Assembly: GCA_002722695.1 (NCBI GenBank)
Contig: PBMS01000037.1
Location: 1-40,935 of the forward strand
DNA from: Methanobacteriota archaeon
Lineage (GTDB): Archaea; Thermoplasmatota; Poseidoniia; Poseidoniales; Poseidoniaceae
Direction: 5' to 3'
Length of the DNA: 40,935 nt
The notes under the pieces were generated by a model, which worked only from the letters and a program-made list of their open reading frames with translations, did no database searches and was not told the DNA's origin. Below are positions 16,991-24,454 of the stretch, piece by piece. The position numbers and the translations under genes were made by a program. The first letter of the stretch is position 1, and each line of letters opens with the position of its first letter.

Positions 16991-17884
16991 TCAGAACAAG
17001 TCATCCAAATCAGGAAGGTTCGGGACCTCGGGAAGGGCGGATTCTTCCGTGAGCGGTTCAGGTTCCGTGTCGGGAAAGAGACCCACGAGGTCGGGAAGTT
17101 CGGGTGCAGCGGGCGGTTGCGTGGGCGGGTCTGAAGACGAGGGAGCTCCCAAAAACAGATCCTCCAAGTCCGGCATTTCCTGTGGTTCGGGTTTCGTTTT
17201 CACCCCTTGAAGACCTGAGGAAGGTGGGGGGGAGGTTTGATTTGGGAGAGGAGCGGGCAGAGGGACGCTCGCCTCCCCTTGGGTGACGAACACGCGGTTG
17301 GGTTCGAGTCCGGGGAGCTTAGCTGGGTCGATGAGAGGTTTGTCTTCCTGACCGGGCAGGGGAACGGGTTGAACGTGGACGCGCTCAAACTTTCGTACGG
17401 ATTCCTCGTCAGAAATGACGGCTCTGATTTGGATGTTGTTTTGCTGGTTTGCGGTGTCGATGGCGTCCATCGTTCGCTGGACGTTGGCGGCGAACGACCC
17501 GGTGGACAACGTATCGATGGCGGAGTTGACCTGGGCTTCTGTTGTGGTCTGTTGCTGGCCCAAAATGCTGGTTAGAATTGACGCTGTTGTTGGGTTCACG
17601 TCGTTTTGTGGGTTTGAGCGAACGGGGGCCAAGGTCGATTCGAACGTTTCAACATCGCTTCGGGTCCCCGACGCATTCAAACTGGGGATTTCGACTTGTT
17701 TGTTGGCCAATTGTGCCACGATGAGCAAAACCACCATGACGCCCAAGGCCACACCTTCCTCAAGAGAAAAACCAGCCGTTCCCACGCTGTCGAGTACGAG
17801 ATTGACCGCTGCAAGCAACACGAGGACGGCGGCGCTCAACGTGCAAGCAGCCGCAAGACGAGGGGCTCGTGGATCGTGGACCAC
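16991..17884 (-). CDS. Membrane protein with three C-terminal PDLxxLF motifs
   Basis: A 297-residue protein of unknown family. Two membrane spans (about residues 10-31 and 45-60) are followed by a Gln/Thr/Ser-rich helical region (75-160), a short folded-looking segment and a long Pro/Glu/Asp-rich tail (170-297) that looks disordered. The tail carries three near-identical short motifs: MPDLEDLF at 237-244, LPDLVGLF at 263-270 and LPDLDDLF at 290-297, the last forming the extreme C-terminus. Such a spaced array suggests multivalent docking to a partner at the membrane; this is inference. It lies 34 bp downstream of folD and is probably co-transcribed with it. Confidence 0.65.
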   Translation of the reverse strand: MVHDPRAPRLAAACTLSAAVLVLLAAVNLVLDSVGTAGFSLEEGVALGVMVVLLIVAQLANKQVEIPSLNASGTRSDVETFESTLAPVRSNPQNDVNPTTASILTSILGQQQTTTEAQVNSAIDTLSTGSFAANVQRTMDAIDTANQQNNIQIRAVISDEESVRKFERVHVQPVPLPGQEDKPLIDPAKLPGLEPNRVFVTQGEASVPLPAPLPNQTSPPPSSGLQGVKTKPEPQEMPDLEDLFLGAPSSSDPPTQPPAAPELPDLVGLFPDTEPEPLTEESALPEVPNLPDLDDLF

Positions 17885-17918
17885 GCGGGACCTTTGCCGG
17901 CAGGTCTCTTAGGCATTC

Positions 17919-18800
17919 TCATCTCTTGGGATGGGAGGATTCTGCTGCAAAAACGGTGTTTTCCATCAGCATGGCGATGGTCATCGGTCCGACGCCTCCG
18001 GGGACGGGTGTAAGCCAGCCGGCGGTGTCCGCAACGCTTGGATGCACATCACCTGCGAGTCGCCAACCCCGCTCCCTTGCATCGTCGTCCACTCGATTGA
18101 TGCCCACGTCGACCACCACAGCCCCTGGCTTCACCCAGGCGGGCTTCACCAGCTCGGTTTGACCGACGGCGGCGACCAGAACATCGGCTTCTCGACACAC
18201 GTTTGCGATGTCCTTTGTGCGTGAGTGCACAACCGTCACCGTGGCGTCAGCCCCTTTTGCAGCAAGGAGAAGCGCAGCCGGCATTCCAACGATTCGCGAC
18301 CGTCCGAGGACCACGGCCCGCTTCCCCTTGAGGTCGACACCGGCCCACTTCAGCAGCCGCATCACGGCGCTGGGTGTGCAGGGAAGCAGGCCATCGGTAC
18401 GACCCTGCACGAGTCGGCCCAGATTTTGCGGGTGGAAACCGTCCACGTCCTTGGTTGGGGAAATAAGGTCGGTCAGCGCTTCCTCGTCCATGTGGTTGGG
18501 AAGAGGCGACTGGACCAGAATGCCGTGGAGGTCATCCTGAGCATTCAAGTTGAGAATATGTTGGCGAACGACCTTTTCCTCGCAGTGTGCGGGAAGGGCG
18601 ATGTGGGTCGAGCGAATGCCAAGTCTTGCGCAAGTCTCAATCTTGGAATTCACGTACACGTGCGACGCCGGGTCGTCGCCTACGATGATGACAGCCAAGT
18701 GGGGTTGGACGCCGGCGTTGGTTAGGACCTCAATGCGTTCATGTAACTCGGTTTCGACAGCGTTGGCGCACGCCTTGCCGTCGAGTCGTTGCGCAGGCAC
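17919..18800 (-). CDS. folD: Bifunctional methylenetetrahydrofolate dehydrogenase/cyclohydrolase
   Basis: Interconverts 5,10-methylene-, 5,10-methenyl- and 10-formyl-tetrahydrofolate using NADP, supplying one-carbon units. The 293-residue length is typical. The active-site YVNSK motif gives Tyr49 and Lys53; the QSPLP motif starts at Gln97; KDVDGF follows with Asp120; the PCTP segment and the nucleotide-binding GRSRIVGMP loop are present, and the C-terminus keeps TPVPGGVGPMT. Starts with GTG at 18800, with TCAAATCA 28 nt upstream. It heads a probable two-gene unit with the PDLxxLF membrane protein. Confidence 0.95.
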   Translation of the reverse strand: MPAQRLDGKACANAVETELHERIEVLTNAGVQPHLAVIIVGDDPASHVYVNSKIETCARLGIRSTHIALPAHCEEKVVRQHILNLNAQDDLHGILVQSPLPNHMDEEALTDLISPTKDVDGFHPQNLGRLVQGRTDGLLPCTPSAVMRLLKWAGVDLKGKRAVVLGRSRIVGMPAALLLAAKGADATVTVVHSRTKDIANVCREADVLVAAVGQTELVKPAWVKPGAVVVDVGINRVDDDARERGWRLAGDVHPSVADTAGWLTPVPGGVGPMTIAMLMENTVFAAESSHPKR

Positions 18801-18820
18801 GTCTCGGCCAGTGGAAGCGT

Positions 18821-18828
18821 TGATTTGA
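18821..18828 (-). promoter_or_regulatory. TATA-like box of folD
   Basis: TCAAATCA on the minus strand starts 28 nt before the GTG at 18800, in the 51-bp gap after the DUF2892 gene. Confidence 0.35.
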
Positions 18829-18851
18829 GCATTGGCATGTTGATGGCCTGC

Positions 18852-19082
18852 TCACAATGGCGTCCTAAATCCGAGGGCACGTACGACGCACCATCCCGCT
18901 CGGGCTTCCCAGATGGCGAACGCCCCGCCAGCGACTGCGCCGGCCACAGCGTACCAGCCGAATCCAAACGTGAAGGTCTCCGTGGCGAGGAGCATGGCCA
19001 AGACCAATGCACCGACGATGCTGGCCAGACCACCGACGAATCGGGCGGCTTGTCCCTTGCCGTCGATGTTGCATTCGAGCAT
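18852..19082 (-). CDS. Small DUF2892-like (YgaP transmembrane-type) membrane protein
   Basis: A 76-residue protein. It begins MLECNIDG, followed by two membrane spans (about residues 11-31 and 36-55), and ends in a WCVVRALGFRT segment; this matches the DUF2892 pattern of an N-terminal N-x-G, a short hairpin and a terminal CPxxALLGIxT. Function unknown; in other genomes such hairpins accompany rhodanese domains, but none is present here. The frame is open to 19139, but the family N-terminus and the nearby tRNA favour the ATG at 19082. Confidence 0.6.
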   Translation of the reverse strand: MLECNIDGKGQAARFVGGLASIVGALVLAMLLATETFTFGFGWYAVAGAVAGGAFAIWEARAGWCVVRALGFRTPL

Positions 19083-19130
19083 ACCCAGAGGTGCTGTTCT
19101 CAGTATATGAAGCGGTGTTTTCCATGTGAG

Positions 19131-19206
19131 TGGAGCCAACGGAGGGACTCGAACCCCCGACCGTCTGATTACAAATCAGACGCACTACCAGCTGTGCTAC
19201 GTTGGC
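19131..19206 (-). tRNA. trnT: tRNA-Thr (anticodon UGU), CCA encoded
   Basis: On the minus strand a complete cloverleaf can be folded. The acceptor stem GCCAACG pairs with CGTTGGC, the D-arm stem is GCAC/GTGC, the anticodon stem TCTGA/TCAGA holds loop TTTGTAA (anticodon TGT), and the T-arm stem GGGGG/CCCTC holds loop TTCGAGT. The body is 73 nt with discriminator U73, common in archaeal tRNA-Thr, and CCA is encoded at 19133-19131. No intron. The divergent gap to the aminotransferase gene contains the near-palindrome TTGATGAATCAA at 19231-19242. Confidence 0.95.
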
Positions 19207-19277
19207 GCTGGCTGTTGGTGTCGGCACCCCTTGATGAATCAAACGGATGTTGACGCCCTGAAAGACGGACGGTCAAA

Positions 19278-19285
19278 TCAAAAAG
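19278..19285 (+). promoter_or_regulatory. TATA-like box of the aminotransferase gene
   Basis: TCAAAAAG starts 29 nt before the ATG at 19307. A second AT-rich stretch, TCAAATCA, begins at 19273. No Shine-Dalgarno is visible. Confidence 0.4.
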
Positions 19286-19306
19286 TGTGAGCGTCCTCGC
19301 AACGGT

Positions 19307-20605
19307 ATGGTCGAGGATGCGATTGCCATGCAGTACCTCGCCACTCACGGGCAAGACAAGGCTGGCAACGACGTGATCTTTAGTTGGTTTGCGCGCTACC
19401 AAAACGCTGCCGCTGCCGGTGCAGACGCCGTGAACGGTACGGTCGGAGCCTTGCTCGAGGACGACGGCAATCTCGCCATCAACACCGTGGTGGATGCAGC
19501 TTTGCGTCAAGCACCACCGCAGGAATTTGCTGCGTATGCGCCGCTCAAGGGACTGCCTTCCTTTCTCGATCTGTCCGTGTCGTTGGCGCTTGGTGAACAT
19601 CGAGCAACGCTGGAATCCCTCGGCGTCCATGCGGGTGCGACCGCAACGCCCGGTGGGTCTGGAGCGTTGTTTTTGGCGGCGGCAAACTTTGCCGAGCGGG
19701 GCGATGCTGTCCTTCTGAGAGACCGTTATTGGGGCCCTTACACCGGGTTCCTGAAGGGGTGCGGTCTGGACGTTGCAACGTATCCTCTGCTGCCGTCTTC
19801 TCCCTCAGAACAAACCCCGTATCTTGATTTGAGCGGATTTTCTGACGCACTCGAGGACTTGGTTGGTCGTCAAAACACCGTTATGACCTGGTTGAACGAC
19901 CCAGCCCACAACCCCACGGGTTTGTCGCTTCCATCCGAAAGTCGGTTTGAGTTGTTGAAGACGTTCATGGAGAGCGCCATGCGCAACGAGCACACCGGTC
20001 ACACCCTCCTTATCGACGCAGCGTACCATCTCTACGCCGATGAGCCGCACGGTTGGGGCGCCACCGTTGCTGAGGCCCTCGAAGCCGGCTTGCCGTGGCC
20101 GGAGAATCTTCTGGTGTGCTTTGCGCTCTCAATGTCAAAGTCTCACACTGTCTATGGACTGAGAACCGGGGCTCTGGTCCACCTTCACCCCGACCTTCAC
20201 AGCGTTCAGCGATTAAACGACGTGATGGGGGTTACCGGACGCCAAACATGGTCGGCCTCTCCAAGGGTTGCGCAGCACGTGCTGAGTGAGCTCCACGCCA
20301 CGACCGAAGGCGGGTCGGCGTGGTCGAGTGAACGCGATCGCTTGGCCCAACTTTTGACCGACCGAAGGACCACGTTCATCGAAGCGTGTCAGCGCTTGGG
20401 TGTTGATGTGAACCCAAGCCATGACGGGTTCTTTGCCTGGTATGAATGCCCCAACCCTGCCGCAGTGGCCGAGGCCTGTGCGGAACAACACGTTTACCTC
20501 GTTCCGCTGACGGGCGGCGTTCGCATCGGTTTGTGCGCCGTGCCTGAAGAGCAGGTTGTGCGCGTCGCCGAGGCGCTCGGCCACGCTGCGGGGGGCACTC
20601 AATGA
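19307..20605 (+). CDS. PLP-dependent aminotransferase class I/II (aspartate/aromatic type)
   Basis: A 432-residue fold type I aminotransferase. PLP-binding residues are visible: Asn202 in DPAHNPTG, Asp237 and Tyr240 in LLIDAAYHLY, the Schiff-base Lys278 in SMSKSHTVYG and Arg286 after it. The N-terminal region with AYAPLKGLPSFLD at 76-88 and the GGVRIGL segment near the C-terminus resemble aspartate/aromatic aminotransferases, so the amino donor is probably aspartate or an aromatic amino acid; specificity is not readable. The stop overlaps the ATG of the next gene (ATGA), implying translational coupling. Confidence 0.85.
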   Translation: MVEDAIAMQYLATHGQDKAGNDVIFSWFARYQNAAAAGADAVNGTVGALLEDDGNLAINTVVDAALRQAPPQEFAAYAPLKGLPSFLDLSVSLALGEHRATLESLGVHAGATATPGGSGALFLAAANFAERGDAVLLRDRYWGPYTGFLKGCGLDVATYPLLPSSPSEQTPYLDLSGFSDALEDLVGRQNTVMTWLNDPAHNPTGLSLPSESRFELLKTFMESAMRNEHTGHTLLIDAAYHLYADEPHGWGATVAEALEAGLPWPENLLVCFALSMSKSHTVYGLRTGALVHLHPDLHSVQRLNDVMGVTGRQTWSASPRVAQHVLSELHATTEGGSAWSSERDRLAQLLTDRRTTFIEACQRLGVDVNPSHDGFFAWYECPNPAAVAEACAEQHVYLVPLTGGVRIGLCAVPEEQVVRVAEALGHAAGGTQ

Positions 20606-20979
20606 CTCGCTTGTCCCGCGAAAACTTCCTTATCACGGGTTTTTTCTGCATCCTTTTTGGAGCTTCCATGAGCGTGGCAGGTCTCGGGCCGATGGCCATG
20701 ACCGTGGGGCTGTTCGGCGTCGTGTTTTTTGTGGTTGGCATGAGTCTCGGACGGCGGACAGGACTGTCTCCTGAGGCCGTCGCCCAATGGCAACCCGACG
20801 GTGGAGCACTGCCCGATGCGGGTCGGTTCATGTTTCGTGTCGACGTCACGCTCGACGAACCCGTCAGGACTTCGGTGTTGTGTGGCGCATGCGGTCATGT
20901 CGAGGTTCTCAACGGACCCCGCCCTTCCAGATTTACCTGTCCTGCGTGCGGAACAAAGTTGTGGGACGAAGAGGAATGA
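20602..20979 (+). CDS. Two-span membrane protein with C-terminal zinc ribbon
   Basis: A 125-residue protein of no recognised family. Two adjacent hydrophobic spans (about residues 8-28 and 31-50) are followed by a soluble part with a CGAC...CPAC zinc ribbon (Cys94, Cys97, Cys113, Cys116) and an acidic end. The ATG overlaps the stop of the aminotransferase gene by four bases, so the genes share a transcript. The zinc ribbon probably faces the cytoplasm; binding partner unknown. Confidence 0.65.
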   Translation: MTRLSRENFLITGFFCILFGASMSVAGLGPMAMTVGLFGVVFFVVGMSLGRRTGLSPEAVAQWQPDGGALPDAGRFMFRVDVTLDEPVRTSVLCGACGHVEVLNGPRPSRFTCPACGTKLWDEEE

Positions 20980-21011
20980 ATCAGCGTTCTTTCCCTCCGT
21001 TCAACGGTGAT

Positions 21012-21019
21012 TTCAAAAC
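21012..21019 (+). promoter_or_regulatory. TATA-like box of pheS
   Basis: TTCAAAAC starts 29 nt before the ATG at 21041. The identical octamer is at the same distance before the gene starting at 5648. Confidence 0.45.
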
Positions 21020-21040
21020 ACGGGTCCGGCTGGCAAGAGC

Positions 21041-22528
21041 ATGGGTGCACCGAACCTGCTGAATCCTGAGCGGCGTATGCTCCGGGCCATGCAACTCAGC
21101 GATGCAGACCGTTCGTGGGACCTCGCTGCTCTGCTTGCAGCGTGCGATTGGACCGACCAAGCCGTGGCCGTTGGCGCAGGTCACGGGCTTCAAAATCACG
21201 GCTACGTCTCCTTGTTGGAACATGAACATCGAGAAATTCGGCTGGACAGTGAGGGAAAAAAAGCCGTTGAGAACGGTTTGTTGGAGCAGCGTTTGTGGAC
21301 GTGGATCACGGAGCAGGGCACCGCCACGATGCAGGGGCTCCAAGAAGCGTTTGAGCGCCATGAAGCAGGGCCCGGTGTCGGTTTACTGAGGCAGTTGGGC
21401 GTGTCCATTGAAGCCGGTGCATTGGTGGCCCCCGACGGAGACACCATTGAGGCAACCCTTCAGGAACGTGCGGCCTTCTTGTCGTCGCTCCCCGCCCAAG
21501 CCGATGCGCTGGATGAGGACATGATCAAGCACTTTTCATCGAGAAAGAATCTAATTCACGCCGTTGAGCGGACCGAACGTCAATGGACATTGACCCCAGA
21601 AGGCCTTGCTTGTTCTCCTGATGACTTGCAGGAAGCAATGGTCATCACCGACATCACGCCGGAACTGCTTCAGGGTGAAGCGTGGAAAACGGCTGAATTC
21701 CGCTCGTTTGACGTCGGACTTGAGGCGACGACCCCTCGAACCGGACGAAGTCATCCAATGCAAGCGCTCATCGAACGCATTCGTGCGATCTTCTTGGAGA
21801 TGGGTTTTTCCGAACTCGTGGACGACTACGTTCAGTCCGCCGGTTGGAACATGGACGCTCTATTCATACCACAGGACCACCCTGCTCGTGAGATGCAGGA
21901 CACGTTTTACCTCGATGAACCGAGCAGCATCAAGCTCGAACAGGGACTGATGGAAGCGTGGAAAGCCATTCACGAACACGGTGGGGAGACCGGTTCAACA
22001 GGGTGGGGTGGACACTATTCCACCGACGTTTCGCAGCGCCCGTTGCTGCGGACCCACACCACGGTCAACACCATCCAATACCTCGCAGACAACCCCACCG
22101 AAGCCTGCCGTGTATTTTCGGTGGACCGCGTGTTCAGGAAGGAAGCCATCGACCGAACCCACCTTCCCGAGTTTCACCAAATCGAAGGCATCATCATGGA
22201 GGAAGGCGCAAATCTGCAAATGTTGGTCACCACGCTCAAAACGTTCTACGCCAAGATGGGCTACCCGGAAGTACGGGTCCGACCTGCCTACTTTCCGTAC
22301 ACTGAACCAAGCTTGGAAATTGAGGTAAAATGGCGCGGCAAGTGGCTTGAACTCGGCGGAGCAGGTATTTTTCGTCCTGAGGTGACCGAACCGTTGGGCA
22401 TCACCTCTCCGGTCCTCGCGTGGGGGATGGGCCTGGAGCGTCTGGCCATGCTGGTGCTCGGGCTTGACGACATACGACAACTCTACATTTCTGACTTGGA
22501 ATGGTTGCGCAACCAACCCATCCTTTGA
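21041..22528 (+). CDS. pheS: Phenylalanyl-tRNA synthetase alpha subunit
   Basis: Catalytic subunit of the heterotetrameric PheRS, which charges tRNA-Phe. The 495-residue size and the N-terminal winged-helix region (about residues 1-190) are those of the archaeal/eukaryal type. The class II core begins near residue 245 (HPMQALIERIR). Motif 2 is FRKEAIDRTHLPEFHQIEG-like (about 365-383) and motif 3 contains GMGLERLAML near the C-terminus. The beta subunit gene is not within this window, and the next genes are unrelated. The ATG at 21041 is supported by a TATA-like box 29 nt upstream. Confidence 0.95.
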   Translation: MGAPNLLNPERRMLRAMQLSDADRSWDLAALLAACDWTDQAVAVGAGHGLQNHGYVSLLEHEHREIRLDSEGKKAVENGLLEQRLWTWITEQGTATMQGLQEAFERHEAGPGVGLLRQLGVSIEAGALVAPDGDTIEATLQERAAFLSSLPAQADALDEDMIKHFSSRKNLIHAVERTERQWTLTPEGLACSPDDLQEAMVITDITPELLQGEAWKTAEFRSFDVGLEATTPRTGRSHPMQALIERIRAIFLEMGFSELVDDYVQSAGWNMDALFIPQDHPAREMQDTFYLDEPSSIKLEQGLMEAWKAIHEHGGETGSTGWGGHYSTDVSQRPLLRTHTTVNTIQYLADNPTEACRVFSVDRVFRKEAIDRTHLPEFHQIEGIIMEEGANLQMLVTTLKTFYAKMGYPEVRVRPAYFPYTEPSLEIEVKWRGKWLELGGAGIFRPEVTEPLGITSPVLAWGMGLERLAMLVLGLDDIRQLYISDLEWLRNQPIL

Positions 22529-22573
22529 CCGACAACTCATCGCCCAACGGGCCCAGACCATCGCATGCGGATG

Positions 22574-22581
22574 TTGATAAA
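22574..22581 (+). promoter_or_regulatory. TATA-like box of the first YbjQ-family gene
   Basis: TTGATAAA starts 29 nt before the ATG at 22603. The same octamer precedes sufC. Confidence 0.45.
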
Positions 22582-22602
22582 GCAGAGCGTCCACGTACCT
22601 GC

Positions 22603-22941
22603 ATGCAACCTCAAGCGGTCATCTCCATGCACATGTCCAACGTTGAAACCATCCCCGGCAAGACCATCACAAGTTCGCTGGGTCTCGTGACCGGTTCAAC
22701 CGTCCGTGCAAAGCACATCGGCAAAGACATCTTCGCCGGCTTGAAAAACATCGTTGGCGGAGAATTGAAGGCTTACACCGAGCTTCTAAACGAGTCTCGA
22801 AATGAAGCACTCCAACGCATGATCATGCAGGCTCACGGCATGGGCGCCAACGCGGTTGTGAACGTTCGTTTCGCCACCTCAAACGTCGCCTCGGGTGCTT
22901 CAGAACTCTTCTGCTACGGTACCGCTGTCATCGTCGCTTGA
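22603..22941 (+). CDS. YbjQ/UPF0145 (DUF74) family protein
   Basis: A 112-residue soluble protein of the YbjQ family, sometimes annotated as heavy-metal-binding. Typical features are the LGLVTGSTV strand, the IVGGELKAYTELLNESRNEAL helix region (about residues 48-68) and the ANAVVNVRF strand. These proteins form pentameric barrels; the biochemical role is not established. In-frame ATGs also occur at 22627 and 22633; 22603 is chosen because a TATA-like box lies 29 nt upstream. It is followed 9 bp later by a related membrane-anchored protein. Confidence 0.8.
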   Translation: MQPQAVISMHMSNVETIPGKTITSSLGLVTGSTVRAKHIGKDIFAGLKNIVGGELKAYTELLNESRNEALQRMIMQAHGMGANAVVNVRFATSNVASGASELFCYGTAVIVA

Positions 22942-22946
22942 GGTGA
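22940..22946 (+). promoter_or_regulatory. Shine-Dalgarno sequence for the GTG start at 22951
   Basis: GAGGTGA overlaps the stop codon of the preceding gene and lies 4 nt before the GTG. It supports this non-ATG start and co-translation of the two YbjQ-like genes. Confidence 0.6.
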
Positions 22947-22950
22947 TTTC

Positions 22951-23451
22951 GTGGCCGAAGGAACAGCCATCGCTGTTGGGTTTTATGCCCTGCTGATTCT
23001 GATCCCATTTTTGTTTCCCTTCATATCCTGGGCGTTGGGTCGCTGGTATCAGGGAACCTTGTTGACGGCGTTGAACGAGGAGGAAAAACGACTCGGCAGC
23101 ATGCTTCAGAACGCTGAACAATCTTCCACCGCACCGGAGACGAAGTCCATGCGTGCGACCTCATCCACCTTGCTTCACGTGAGCATTTGTGTGGGGCCTT
23201 CGATCGGACAGATGTTCATCATGTGGGCCAAAGGCATCTTTGGGGGCCGTCTACAATCCTACGACGCCGTGCTTGACTACGGCCGTAGGGAGGTTCTATT
23301 GCGTCTCAAAAAGCAAGCCGATTCACTCGATTGCACGTCCATCCAAAACATCCGAATCGAGACATCGGTGATTTCCTTTGCTAAGAACGGCAACGAGAAC
23401 AAACGCTCTTCGGTTGAATTCCTCGCCTTCGCAACCGGACTGAGATTCTGA
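22951..23451 (+). CDS. Membrane-anchored YbjQ-like protein
   Basis: A 166-residue protein with an N-terminal membrane span (about residues 7-29), a short linker and a C-terminal domain (about 68-166) that resembles the preceding YbjQ-family protein by pattern: a GPSIGQMF strand, FGGRLQSYDAVLDYGRREVL helix and an SIQNIRIETSVIS strand. The Ala-Asn-Ala part of the usual signature is replaced. This looks like a diverged paralogue tethered to the membrane. GTG start with a strong Shine-Dalgarno. It converges with the next gene, with 5 bp between them. Confidence 0.65.
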   Translation: MAEGTAIAVGFYALLILIPFLFPFISWALGRWYQGTLLTALNEEEKRLGSMLQNAEQSSTAPETKSMRATSSTLLHVSICVGPSIGQMFIMWAKGIFGGRLQSYDAVLDYGRREVLLRLKKQADSLDCTSIQNIRIETSVISFAKNGNENKRSSVEFLAFATGLRF

Positions 23452-23456
23452 GCCCG

Positions 23457-23906
23457 TCAAGACCACTCGTCTTGGAACCGTTGTTGACGCTTTATTGAAT
23501 CTGCATCGGTGTGCTCCCCGTCCGGTTGATGGTGCTTGGGATCGATGTTCAAAACCGATTCCGACTCTTCGTTCGGTGCTCCGAACGTTCGGTGGAGAAA
23601 GCGTCGCAGTTCCTCCTCATCAACCCCCTGAAACCGCATGTGAATGCGACGTTCGTCTTCTCTGCTTTCCAGACGCTCACGTTTGTGCTGGCGCCAGAAC
23701 GACCGAAAGACGGTGAAACAGAACGTTTCGTTTTCGTCAAGCTTGAACGCGTCCGGCCAATCCATGGTTGACACGTGCGTCACAAAACGATTCAGTGCGT
23801 CAATAAAATCGGGCATGTCTCGGTCCCCAAATTGGTGGAGATGTTCTTCGAGGCTGTGGGACTCCTCATCTTGTTCTGTACGCTTTTCGTGGTCGTCGTC
23901 GCTCAT
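23457..23906 (-). CDS. Acidic protein of unknown function
   Basis: A 149-residue soluble protein that I do not recognise. It is rich in Asp, Glu, His and Arg, with an acidic first 30 residues, a central part with aromatic residues (about 50-75, FCFTVFRSFW) and a charged tail. No motif or membrane span is visible. The ATG at 23906 is supported by TTCATAAA 29 nt upstream. It is divergent from riboflavin kinase. Confidence 0.55.
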   Translation of the reverse strand: MSDDDHEKRTEQDEESHSLEEHLHQFGDRDMPDFIDALNRFVTHVSTMDWPDAFKLDENETFCFTVFRSFWRQHKRERLESREDERRIHMRFQGVDEEELRRFLHRTFGAPNEESESVLNIDPKHHQPDGEHTDADSIKRQQRFQDEWS

Positions 23907-23927
23907 AACGCATCATGGTCGTGAGTG

Positions 23928-23935
23928 TTTATGAA
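23928..23935 (-). promoter_or_regulatory. TATA-like box of the acidic protein gene
   Basis: TTCATAAA on the minus strand starts 29 nt before the ATG at 23906. It shares an 83-bp divergent region with the riboflavin kinase promoter. Confidence 0.5.
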
Positions 23936-23961
23936 GAGTTCAGGCAGGGCTGAACGCATCC

Positions 23962-23969
23962 TCATAAGG
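23962..23969 (+). promoter_or_regulatory. TATA-like box of ribK
   Basis: TCATAAGG starts 28 nt before the ATG at 23990. A GGAG lies 3 nt before the ATG but would be at the very 5' end of such a transcript. Confidence 0.4.
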
Positions 23970-23989
23970 AAAGAACCCGGCCCGGAGCC

Positions 23990-24454
23990 ATGGAACTTAC
24001 CGGGACGGTGAGCAGCGGGCTCGGACGAGCCCATATTTTCATGTCCCAACCTCACTATCAAGACCAGTTTCGAGACGTGTTGGGGGGCAAGGCGTGGCCG
24101 GGAACGCTCAACATGGAAATCGATCAGGCCATGTTTTCTCACTACATCGCGCTGCGCCAAAAAGCGGGCATTGACACGCTCGATGCGCCCGAGGACGACC
24201 GAGCGGCAGCAAAATTGCTGGACGTCTCCGACTACGAGCGCATCCGAATCCGTGGTTTCCTCAGGGACGGTGTATCCTTTGGTGGAGCCTCTGCGTTCAA
24301 AGGCGTCGTCCATCACGACGGTCAAACGATTGAATGTGCGGTTTTGATTCCCGACCTGACCCGCCACGTCGACGTCGTTGAAATCATTTCAATGGCCTTT
24401 TTGCGAGAGCGTATGAATCTCAACGACGGCGACCGAATCACGCTCTCACTGTGA
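23990..24454 (+). CDS. ribK: CTP-dependent riboflavin kinase (archaeal, DUF120)
   Basis: Phosphorylates riboflavin to FMN using CTP, the archaeal route to flavin cofactors. The 154-residue product is the catalytic domain alone, without the N-terminal winged helix found in some archaea. Family signatures are TGTVSSGLGRAHIFM near residues 4-18, the WPGTLNMEID motif at 36-45 and a closing strand LNDGDRITL. Its last 9 bp overlap the 3' end of the convergent truA. Confidence 0.9.
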   Translation: MELTGTVSSGLGRAHIFMSQPHYQDQFRDVLGGKAWPGTLNMEIDQAMFSHYIALRQKAGIDTLDAPEDDRAAAKLLDVSDYERIRIRGFLRDGVSFGGASAFKGVVHHDGQTIECAVLIPDLTRHVDVVEIISMAFLRERMNLNDGDRITLSL

